63,657 nucleotides of DNA from Rhizobiaceae bacterium. Lineage in GTDB: Bacteria; Pseudomonadota; Alphaproteobacteria; Rhizobiales; Rhizobiaceae. Of the stretch, positions 26,576 through 33,898 are shown one piece after another. The stretch covers positions 1 through 63,657 of the forward strand of contig JANQMU010000145.1 of NCBI GenBank assembly GCA_028279875.1, in the 5' to 3' direction. The position numbers were made by a program, and so were the translations under genes. Position 1 is the first letter of the stretch. The number at the start of each line of letters is the position of its first letter. Under the pieces are notes generated by a model. The model saw only the letters and a list, made by a program, of their open reading frames with translations. It had not been told where the DNA came from and ran no database searches.

Positions 26576-28306
26576 ATGAAACTTGAACATATTGAAATCG
26601 AAGACCTCAAACCATCATCCGTGAATGTCAGGAAGCGGGGCGGCAAGGAGATTGCCGATCTCTTGCCAAGCATCCGGGCCAACGGGCTCTTGCAGCCGCT
26701 GCTTGTGCGGCCCAATTGCGAGGGTTTTGAAATCGTGGCAGGGCAGCGGCGCTACCACGCGCTGCTCAAGCTGGCCGATGAGGGCATCAAGGACCCGGTC
26801 CCTTGCGTGATCATGCAGGACGGCGACGACGCCAAGGCCATCGAAGCCTCGCTGGCTGAAAACGTTGCCCGTTTGCCCATGGACGAGATCGACCAGTACA
26901 AAGCGTTCGCCGCGCTGGTCAAACAGGGCAAGAGCGTTGAGGACATTGCTATTGATTTTGGCGTGACGGAAAGGCTGGTCCGGCGAAAGCTTGCCATCGG
27001 CAATCTTATCGATCCGATTCTGAATGCCTACCGCAATGAAGAAATCAACGTCTATACGCTGCGCACGCTGACTATGGCGACCAAGAAGCAGCAAAAGATG
27101 TGGTGGGAGTTGCACAAGAGCGACGACCAGCACGCGCCGCAAGGCTCCGCCCTGAAAGAATGGCTGTTTGGCGGAGACGATATATCCGTCGAGGCCGCTT
27201 TATTTGATCTTGCGGAATATGAGGGCGCGGTTGTCCCCGATCTCTTTGGCGACGAAACCTATTTTGGCGATGCCACGAATTTCTGGACGCTCCAGAACAC
27301 GGCCATTGCTCAGGCCAAGGGCCGTTACGAGCAGAACGGCTGGGAAGTCGTCATTCTGGATATTGGCGAAAGCTGGTATTCCTTTGAGCACGCCGAGGCG
27401 TCAAAAGAAGACGGCGGCAGGGTCTATGTGGAAATCGCCCGCAACGGCGAAGTGGCATTCCATGAAGGATATATCACCGGGAAAGAAGCCAAGCGCCGGG
27501 AGAAGGCGGCAGCTTCGGGAGAGGACCACGCCCCATCCGCCGACAAGCCGGAAATCACCAAGCCCATGCAAAACTATCTGGCCCTGCACAGGCACGCGGC
27601 GGTGCGCGCCGAATTGCTGAAACACCCCGGATTGGCGCTCAGGCTGGCGGTTGCTCAGATCATCGCCGGATCGGAGCTATGGCGCATTTATGCCGATGCG
27701 CAAAAAGCCCACAACGAGGCCGTGGCCAAGTCGCTTGCCGCCAACAAGGCCGAAGCCAGGATTGCCAAGGAACGCAAAGAAGTGCGGGCCTTGCTCGGCA
27801 TTGGTGACGACAAAGACGGAACGCTTGTTTACCGCAAGGTTGATTGGGGCAAGGGCCATGACGTGCATGAGGTCTTTGCCAAGCTGATCGACCTCGACGA
27901 TGCCAGCGTAAGCCGGATACTCACCTTCATATGCGCCGAAACCCTGCAATCCGGCAGTGCGCTGGTCGAGGCCTTGGGCCACATGCTCAGCGTCAATATG
28001 GCCGATCACTGGCAACCCGATCAGGCGTTTGTCGACCTGATGCGGGACAAGGAAGCGATCAACGGCATGGTCAGGGAAGCCGCAGGGAAGGCCGCAGCCG
28101 AGGCGCATCTTGTGTCAACGGCCAAGGTGCAAAAGCAGGTCGTTCAGAAATGCCTTGATGGAACCCGCACACGCGGCAAGGCCGACTGGCAACCGCGTTA
28201 CATGGATTTCCCGATGCGGGCCTACACCAAGCGCGGCGGTATCGATGCCGTTGAGGACTGGAAGCGCGTTAAGGGCCTGTTCAATGAAGCCAAAACGGCG
28301 TCATAA
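26576..28306 (+). CDS. ParB/RepB/Spo0J-family protein, large
   Basis: A 576-residue protein. The N-terminal ParB nuclease/CTPase-like domain shows IEDLKPSSVNVRKRGG, GLLQPLLVRP and the GQRRYHAL box near residue 63; a helix-turn-helix follows (SVEDIAIDFGVTERLVRRKL, about 122-141). The long C-terminal half is typical of ParB-like proteins on rhizobial plasmids and ICEs. No ParA lies beside it, so its role may be stabilising or regulating the element. Preceded by AAGGAG. Confidence 0.85.
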   Translation: MKLEHIEIEDLKPSSVNVRKRGGKEIADLLPSIRANGLLQPLLVRPNCEGFEIVAGQRRYHALLKLADEGIKDPVPCVIMQDGDDAKAIEASLAENVARLPMDEIDQYKAFAALVKQGKSVEDIAIDFGVTERLVRRKLAIGNLIDPILNAYRNEEINVYTLRTLTMATKKQQKMWWELHKSDDQHAPQGSALKEWLFGGDDISVEAALFDLAEYEGAVVPDLFGDETYFGDATNFWTLQNTAIAQAKGRYEQNGWEVVILDIGESWYSFEHAEASKEDGGRVYVEIARNGEVAFHEGYITGKEAKRREKAAASGEDHAPSADKPEITKPMQNYLALHRHAAVRAELLKHPGLALRLAVAQIIAGSELWRIYADAQKAHNEAVAKSLAANKAEARIAKERKEVRALLGIGDDKDGTLVYRKVDWGKGHDVHEVFAKLIDLDDASVSRILTFICAETLQSGSALVEALGHMLSVNMADHWQPDQAFVDLMRDKEAINGMVREAAGKAAAEAHLVSTAKVQKQVVQKCLDGTRTRGKADWQPRYMDFPMRAYTKRGGIDAVEDWKRVKGLFNEAKTAS

Positions 28307-28315
28307 GCCAGAGTA

Positions 28316-28350
28316 GACACCGCCCGGTGAATGTCTTGCCGGGTGGTGTC
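28316..28350 (+). terminator. Hairpin after parB
   Basis: GACACCGCCCGG pairs with CCGGGTGGTGTC with one mismatch over an 11-base loop, 10 bp after the parB stop. No strong T-run follows, so it could be a Rho-assisted terminator or an mRNA-stabilising hairpin. Confidence 0.5.
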
Positions 28351-28451
28351 CTTGATCTTATATTTCAAAGTTTTTTGTTCTTGATTTGTTCGAATTACTA
28401 TAGGATAATTTGAGCTATTACTTTAAAATTCTAATGCTTACGAGGTATATT

Positions 28452-28919
28452 ATGACAATTACAGGCTATGTACGCGATAACGGAAACGAAATTGTACTTG
28501 AGGACCGAGTAAACAGACTGCTTAAAGCGGGGTGCGAGGCACCCATAATTGAGAGGTCGTTTGGCAATCCAGATTCCGCCCCCCGGCTTGATCACTACTT
28601 GTCCAGTGTCAAGGAAGGCGACCAACTTCTGATCTGCGATATACAATCGTTAAGCAGGAACATTGAGGTTGTCGTTAAGGTCGTTACCACGTTACGACAA
28701 AAGAAAGCCGAACTCAGAACGCTGGATGAAATGCTAGATTCATCCACGCCAGAAGGGCGGCTGGCCATTAATGTAAGGGCGGCTGTAAACCAGTACATAT
28801 GGTCCCTTCCAGCCGATGAAGCTCAGCAGCTCGCACTTTCTGATACCACGCCGTACGACGTTGTTGGACAAGCGTTGAAGTCCTTATGGAAAAAGTGGCA
28901 TTCTGATTCTACGCATTAG
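28452..28919 (+). CDS. Resolvase-like protein, apparently catalytically dead
   Basis: A 155-residue protein with the fold outline of a serine-resolvase N-terminal domain: GYVRDNGNE where active enzymes have YxRVS, DIQSLSRNIEVVV in place of DRLSRN, and the dimer helix. The nucleophile position is Asn instead of Ser, so strand cleavage is not expected. It may be a regulator or a recombination partner. The ATG at 28452 follows CGAGG. 145 bp after parB. Confidence 0.65.
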   Translation: MTITGYVRDNGNEIVLEDRVNRLLKAGCEAPIIERSFGNPDSAPRLDHYLSSVKEGDQLLICDIQSLSRNIEVVVKVVTTLRQKKAELRTLDEMLDSSTPEGRLAINVRAAVNQYIWSLPADEAQQLALSDTTPYDVVGQALKSLWKKWHSDSTH

Positions 28920-29057
28920 TGATAATTCGCTATATGGAAAACAGAAGTGTCGCTCGCGTAATCGGCACCTTGCCGATTGCGGTAATTCGTTCGAGATGCA
29001 GCGAAAGTCTGCTTCTTTGGGAACGGCCACGAAAATGACAAATCCGTGGTAGAACAA

Positions 29058-30791
29058 TTAATCTTTCGTTGCTTTGTCCTCCACAAGCGCTAAAGAAAGC
29101 TTCTTCTCCCCATCGTTCTTATGCACACGTACAGTCAGCTTGTCTCCGATGGAAAACAATGACTCGATATTCGCTTTTCGGCGTGAGCCCATCTTGCTAC
29201 GGTGTAAAAGACCAACGACTCCGGCGCCGATTTCCACGAATACACCGTAATCTTGAATTCCTGTTATCTCTCCCTCTAAGACCTCCCCAGGGGAAATACT
29301 TTTTAAGAGTATCCTCTTTCTTGAAAGGGTTGCAGTTCTTTTATCTCGATCTACATTACTTATATTGAAGAGAACCTGACTCCCGATCAAATGACTTATA
29401 TCGTCATTTGGTCGTATGCCGGATTGGCTCTTTGGAAGAAACGCTCGAACCGGCCCTATCTGAACTTCGTAACCGCCTTTTGCTCCCGCTAAAATTTCTC
29501 CAAACACCTCTTCTCCGCTATTTTTCGCGTTCTGGAGGTAGGCAAGGGCATCCTCAAGATTTTCGTTAAACGGTTCGAAGTGACTTCGCGAAACAGTGAT
29601 GTAATCAATTACTTCTTTTATCCATCCAGAATCTCCATTGCTTTTTGAAACGCCAGATATGAGTCTTTTATTTGCAATAATGAATTTCCTAATGCGTTCA
29701 AGCGATACACGAGAGATGCCCGATATTTGCCGACTAGCAAATTCACCAAGCTCATCAAGTTTTTGACCGACAGGGGCCGTGAATTCCTGAAAGGATTTTG
29801 ATTTTTTCACAGATTCAAATGTAATAAGTCCGAGCGCGGCAGCCACATAGGGTCCCGCATAAGGAATAAACGCCGAAGTAACAACGACTGATCCAGCAGA
29901 CATGACTATTACCAAATTCTTCATAGCGCCCTGCAAGAAGCGGTATTTCCGCTCAAAATCGCTATCAGCGTCATCGATATTGGACACATCTTTCAAAAAA
30001 GAAGCGGTTTCCGATTCGATTATGTCCTTTCTGTCTGATAGGCGTCGGATAAACTCTTTCGCATTATGCCTATATGCGCGCTCTTCGGATGGATTCCGCG
30101 CGTACCGCTCCGCATCAATTACCAGTTCTCGACCATCTTTCGAGGCGAGAATGAAGGGGCCATGTAACGCTTGAAAGGTATCGAAAGCACCGTGAGCGTT
30201 AGGGTCAAGTTCCGGAAGTTCGCCGCGATCGATTAGAGAATCTATCTTCCTCAAGGTCGAGTTTATTGTTATCCCATAAGCATATAGCCGATTATAATCG
30301 ATATTCCGAGTTCCGCGACCTAACTCTTCAGAATATCTTTTTAGCGGTGCCTCCAGGTCTATATAGGGCTTGTTACCCGATTGAATTACGTCGCAAACTG
30401 CCGACAAGCTATCCGAAACTAGCGGGAAGAGAGAATCTAGGCGGGCATAATCATTCTGATCATCTGCTAGATACTGCGACGGCACAGCTGCAATCAATTC
30501 ACCCTGAATGGCGAAGTGCAGGCTCGCGCCTTGGGGTGGTATTTCAGGCACTTCGTAGGACTGTTCTGAATTGGTCTCTTTGCTTTCGTCAGGAAATACG
30601 TCGGTTAGGTTCAGTCTCTGACCAAGGGCTTTCTCAAGAGCTCCAACGATCTTCAGCTTTTTCGCTTCTGCGATCCGATCTCCGCGCTCGGCAGTCGAAA
30701 CCGCACTCTGAGAGAGACCTGCAAGACGGGCAAGTTGGCTTTGCGAGTGCTTCGCTTGTAGGCGCAGTTGCTTTATCCTGTTGGTTGGCAT
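29058..30791 (-). CDS. XRE - transmembrane - double S1 domain protein
   Basis: About 577 residues from the ATG at 30791 (a GTG at 30812 adds 7). Residues about 5-55 are an XRE helix-turn-helix (QSQLARLAGLSQSAVSTAERG). A long helical region follows, with one hydrophobic stretch at about 292-325. Two S1 RNA-binding domains lie at about 427-490 (GGYEVQIGPVRAFLPKSQSG) and 502-570 (GVFVEIGAGVVGLLHRSKM). The first S1 is ribosomal-S1-like. I know no characterised protein with this combination. Solitary gene in the element. Confidence 0.75.
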   Translation of the reverse strand: MPTNRIKQLRLQAKHSQSQLARLAGLSQSAVSTAERGDRIAEAKKLKIVGALEKALGQRLNLTDVFPDESKETNSEQSYEVPEIPPQGASLHFAIQGELIAAVPSQYLADDQNDYARLDSLFPLVSDSLSAVCDVIQSGNKPYIDLEAPLKRYSEELGRGTRNIDYNRLYAYGITINSTLRKIDSLIDRGELPELDPNAHGAFDTFQALHGPFILASKDGRELVIDAERYARNPSEERAYRHNAKEFIRRLSDRKDIIESETASFLKDVSNIDDADSDFERKYRFLQGAMKNLVIVMSAGSVVVTSAFIPYAGPYVAAALGLITFESVKKSKSFQEFTAPVGQKLDELGEFASRQISGISRVSLERIRKFIIANKRLISGVSKSNGDSGWIKEVIDYITVSRSHFEPFNENLEDALAYLQNAKNSGEEVFGEILAGAKGGYEVQIGPVRAFLPKSQSGIRPNDDISHLIGSQVLFNISNVDRDKRTATLSRKRILLKSISPGEVLEGEITGIQDYGVFVEIGAGVVGLLHRSKMGSRRKANIESLFSIGDKLTVRVHKNDGEKKLSLALVEDKATKD

Positions 30792-31145
30792 CAACAAACG
30801 GCCATCCGCCACCGAAACTGTAAAAGGTCTGCCATTTGTTTAGCGGATCCTTCAGCCGCAGTCGCCTAATTTTCGAAGTGAAATAACCTCTGAGTGAACG
30901 CTTATGGGGCAAATACACTCTTGACCTTGCATCAGGCCCTTTCATTGAGAAATCGCACGCGACTTGGGGCTATACATTCAACTCGTCGGCCCGATTGCTG
31001 ACATTGGCAGGCACGTTGTGAACGGCACAAGTCTCGCGATGTGTGAGTTAAGCCTCTAAGCCTTGTAGGTCAGCATCGGTACCGATCTGATTTTGTAGAG
31101 TGATAGCGGTGATTGCGGAAACCACTGTATCCCGGCTGAAAGCGA
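30792..31145. other. Intergenic region, no gene seen
   Basis: About 350 bp between the XRE-S1 gene (start) and the relaxase (stop), both on the minus strand. Low-complexity or strong hairpins are not evident; it must hold the promoter of the XRE-S1 gene. Confidence 0.5.
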
Positions 31146-32471
31146 TTACATGCCCATTTCATGATCGAGACCATTGCGACCACGCGAGCGTGAACGGGTA
31201 GCCTGCTTGCGCTCTGACCTGAACCGCTTAACGGCGTCTTGGCCTTCGGCGCTCTGCCTCAATTCAGAAAGCCGCTGGCTTTCCTTTTTGATCTCACGCT
31301 TCTGATTGGCGTGCTGCTCCTGAAACAGCCCGCGTATTTCACTGAGTTTGCGGCGCTGTGAAATCTGCGCTTGTATCAGTGCTTCTTTTTGCTTCTGATC
31401 GCGGTTTTGAGCGGCGGCGGCCTGGCGCTCGTTTTCTTCCCTGATACGTCTGTGTTCACCCCTTACGCGGTCCCATATACCCTTAAAGCCTTTTCGAAAC
31501 CGCTCCTGTCGTGCCTGGCTTTCCTCGGCCTGCTTTCGTTCCTGTGCCTCTGCCAAATTCCGGCGCTCCGTCCTCTGACGTAGAACAAGGGCCTTACGAC
31601 GACCCTCAAATTCGATACGGCGCGTTTCGGCCTGTTTGTTTAGTTCCTCCCGAAAGCGCTGCATTGTGGAGAGCAAATCATCCGCGATCTGTTTCTTAAC
31701 TTCACCCACACCCGGAAGGTTCGCTTCATCACCAAGACGCGCGCGCACTTGTTTTGTTTTGATGGCCCCCGGCAGTTGCCGCGCAATGGCGTGAGTCTCG
31801 CCCTTGTCATCCACGGCTACAAATGCTGCGCTGTCTCCACGCGCAAGGCGGTATCCGCGTTCCTTCAGTGCGTGAACAAATGCCGCCTTTGAATCCGAAA
31901 TAGCCCAGGCATCCTGAATGGCCGTTTTGATTGCGCGCGGGTCCTTGCCAATCCGCTTGGCATGCTGCCATTCATCCAGCGTAAAATTCGTGGGATCGCG
32001 TTCTTCGCTCTTGATCAACCCGCGCGGCATGGTCCAGCCGTGTTCAAGATAAAGCTCGCGGGAGATCGATTGCAGCTTGTTCTTGAAATAGGAGAGCTGG
32101 ATCGCCTTCATCTCTTCAAGATCAATCCGGCTCCATACAGCGTGAGCATGGCGGCGACCCTCCTTTTCATGAAAGACAACCGCGCAGGACTGGTCAGACA
32201 GGCCAAATCGTTTTTCAACCTGCTGGATCGCGGCATCGAAATCCGCTGTCGTTGCCTTTTCATCTGGCGGTGGATTGAAGATGACAGAGAACATGAACTG
32301 CGTGCATTTGGTTCCCCGGCTGACCGCGTACATTTCGTTGAGCGCGCCTTCCAGGTCTTGCGCAGCGAATCCTCTGAGTCTGTGAACCTCGATATGCTCA
32401 TTTTCATCCATGCGCATCAGGTGAGCCGAAAGGTCAGACGCGCCCCCACGTTGACAACCCTTGAGAATCAT
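31146..32471 (-). CDS. Relaxase / mobilization nuclease
   Basis: A 441-residue protein beginning MILKGCQRGGASDLSAHLMR, with the two-histidine metal motif HEKEGRRHAHAVWSRID (about residues 100-116) of Relaxase-type mobilization proteins. The C-terminal half is a long basic coiled coil (about 275-430) rich in Arg/Gln/Glu. It would nick oriT and stay bound to the transferred strand. It overlaps mobC by 4 bp. A canonical MOBP first motif tyrosine is not obvious near the N-terminus. Confidence 0.85.
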   Translation of the reverse strand: MILKGCQRGGASDLSAHLMRMDENEHIEVHRLRGFAAQDLEGALNEMYAVSRGTKCTQFMFSVIFNPPPDEKATTADFDAAIQQVEKRFGLSDQSCAVVFHEKEGRRHAHAVWSRIDLEEMKAIQLSYFKNKLQSISRELYLEHGWTMPRGLIKSEERDPTNFTLDEWQHAKRIGKDPRAIKTAIQDAWAISDSKAAFVHALKERGYRLARGDSAAFVAVDDKGETHAIARQLPGAIKTKQVRARLGDEANLPGVGEVKKQIADDLLSTMQRFREELNKQAETRRIEFEGRRKALVLRQRTERRNLAEAQERKQAEESQARQERFRKGFKGIWDRVRGEHRRIREENERQAAAAQNRDQKQKEALIQAQISQRRKLSEIRGLFQEQHANQKREIKKESQRLSELRQSAEGQDAVKRFRSERKQATRSRSRGRNGLDHEMGM

Positions 32472-32938
32472 TGGCCGCCCTTTGGCTTAATGCTGAGAGC
32501 GACTATCAACTCACGGCGCATGTGCCGGATAGCGGCGCAGGCTTCGAGAAGTTCCTGTTCCAGCTCCGGTGTGACCGGCAGCGCTCCGATTTTCGCGGCG
32601 CTGGCAATGTCTGCCATGGTGGCGGCAAGCTCTGTCTTTCCGAGCGTACCGAGCAATTGACCGAGAACCGCTAGTTCGGCAGACGGGCTATGTACTTTGC
32701 GCGTCAGCTTTTTGCGTGGCGGCGGGCTGTTCTCGTCGCAGAACAGTCTCAGGCGGATATACGCGGCCCATGACAGCGTTCCGGCATCCCGGTTGAGCCG
32801 TGCCCGTTCATCTTCGCTGAAGCGTATTGAATATGGCGGGGGCTTCTTCTTTTTGTCCTTCCGGGGCGGCACGGCGACGGCCCGCTCAAACGCCTCACGG
32901 ACCCCGCTTTCGGATTGATGGCCGTTCGCTTGTCTCAT
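32468..32938 (-). CDS. MobC-like accessory mobilization protein
   Basis: A 156-residue basic protein with a ribbon-helix-helix-like segment (YSIRFSEDERARLNRDAG) and a C-terminal helical region. Such MobC proteins bind oriT and assist the relaxase. Translationally coupled to the relaxase gene (4-bp overlap). Directly upstream lies a perfect hairpin (33003-33034), a plausible part of oriT. Confidence 0.8.
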   Translation of the reverse strand: MRQANGHQSESGVREAFERAVAVPPRKDKKKKPPPYSIRFSEDERARLNRDAGTLSWAAYIRLRLFCDENSPPPRKKLTRKVHSPSAELAVLGQLLGTLGKTELAATMADIASAAKIGALPVTPELEQELLEACAAIRHMRRELIVALSIKPKGGQ

Positions 32939-33002
32939 GGCGACGGCTCCGAAAGGTCGATGTCAGCGGCTTTTAATTGTTCATTCCAGTCGGCTAAAGT
33001 TT

Positions 33003-33034
33003 CGAAGAGAGAGTTCAAACTTTCTCTCTCTTCG
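33003..33034. promoter_or_regulatory. Perfect inverted repeat upstream of mobC, candidate oriT
   Basis: CGAAGAGAGAG (33003-33013) and CTCTCTCTTCG (33024-33034) are perfectly complementary over a 10-base loop. Inverted repeats just upstream of mobC-relaxase operons commonly mark oriT. No T-run follows, so it is a poor terminator. It includes GAGAGTTCAAA, also found in the tRNA-Thr T-arm, which may instead make it part of the attachment site. Confidence 0.5.
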
Positions 33035-33035
33035 G

Positions 33036-33042
33036 GCACCAT
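33036..33042. other. Candidate attR core
   Basis: Second copy of GCACCAT, located between the last element gene (mobC) and the core BLUF gene. Sequence after it (CAACGGATTCGCC) would be the original downstream flank of tRNA-Thr, giving a convergent tRNA-Thr/BLUF arrangement before insertion. Confidence 0.4.
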
Positions 33043-33064
33043 CAACGGATTCGCCGGCCGGCCG

Positions 33065-33547
33065 TTACCACATCACCCGATATTCGTCGAACGCGTTCAT
33101 CATTGACCGGGTGAAATCGATGACCGTTCGGCCGCGCTCCTCATTGTCGGCGCGGAGTTCCCTGAACCCCTCCTTCATGCGCGCATAGTCGGGGTCGGTG
33201 GCGACGGACCGGTGGTCGAGCAGATAGGCCTGCATGGCGATGCCGGGAAAGCTCGGTCCGGCGCTTTCCTCATCGAGGAGGACGCGCACCTGTCCGTGGC
33301 GCGGATCGGTCTGTATTCTGCCGAAGAGATGCCGGACGGCATGATCGGGACCTTCGATCAGCTGATAGAAGCGATGCTGGTCATAGAACAGAATGCCATT
33401 GATGCCCGCCATTTCGTTGGAACCGAGGGATTGGACGGCGATCTCATGAAAGGCTGATTTGAAGATTCTTTCCGGAAGCAGGCAATCGCTGGTGTAGGCG
33501 ATGGTCCTTTGGCGGCTGCCGGTCACGATTTTGTCGAAGGGGGTCAT
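33065..33547 (-). CDS. BLUF-domain blue-light sensor
   Basis: A 160-residue protein, essentially one BLUF domain binding FAD. Key residues are visible: Tyr in RTIAYTSDC, Asn in LGSNEMAGINGILFY, and Gln in HRFYQLIEGP, the set responsible for the light-induced hydrogen-bond switch. The ATG at 33547 (MTPFDKIVTG) fits the domain start. It is divergent from a GGDEF-EAL gene, which suggests a c-di-GMP output (inference). Confidence 0.88.
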   Translation of the reverse strand: MTPFDKIVTGSRQRTIAYTSDCLLPERIFKSAFHEIAVQSLGSNEMAGINGILFYDQHRFYQLIEGPDHAVRHLFGRIQTDPRHGQVRVLLDEESAGPSFPGIAMQAYLLDHRSVATDPDYARMKEGFRELRADNEERGRTVIDFTRSMMNAFDEYRVMW

Positions 33548-33898
33548 GGCTGCTGGTCTTCGCTTCTGTTGCGCTGTCTCAACATCGCTGAGCTTGCTCC
33601 GCGACGAATCGCCGGCGCAATGACTGCACACCCCATTTGGGGAACTATAGGCGGAGCGATACGACTGCACAATCTCCCGTTGAATCACAACAAATTGATC
33701 TTTCGGCGAAGCTTTTCGTCAAAACGGAATCGAAGACAAATATTGAGAAACTATTTCCGTGCCTGAAGCCGTCAGTTGCTTCCAAACGGATCTATTCAGC
33801 TTTGGGAAACCATGACGGGAGACGTGGCTTTGGCGGTTAATCTTCGATAAACCGCAATGCGTCATATTGCCCGGGTTGCGGCACCCGGGGGCGAGTTG
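33548..33898. other. Divergent control region with hairpin before GGDEF-EAL gene
   Basis: About 350 bp between BLUF (minus) and the GGDEF-EAL gene (plus). CCCGGGT (33870-33876) pairs with ACCCGGG (33883-33889) over a 6-base loop ending about 9 bp before the start codon, so it could occlude the GGGGGCGAG ribosome site. Nothing else stands out. Confidence 0.5.

Larger units (their letters stand above)
6217..33042. mobile_element. Integrative mobilizable element in tRNA-Thr
   Basis: The left end is the tRNA-Thr 3' terminus with a serine recombinase gene abutting it. The right end is placed between mobC (ends 32938) and the core BLUF gene (33065). Cargo: VirD4-like coupling ATPase, relaxase and MobC, tyrosine integrase, two further resolvase-like proteins, XhoI-type restriction-modification, ArdC, ParB and many small hypotheticals. 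No VirB-type secretion channel genes are seen, so transfer would need a helper. Base composition is lower in GC than the flanks and several intergenic regions are strongly AT-rich. Confidence 0.8.

Noticed and set aside
33003..33042. A second tRNA gene suggested by GAGAGTTCAAA and a terminal GCACCA
   Set aside because: No acceptor partner, D-arm or anticodon arm can be found upstream; the hairpin is longer than a T-arm.
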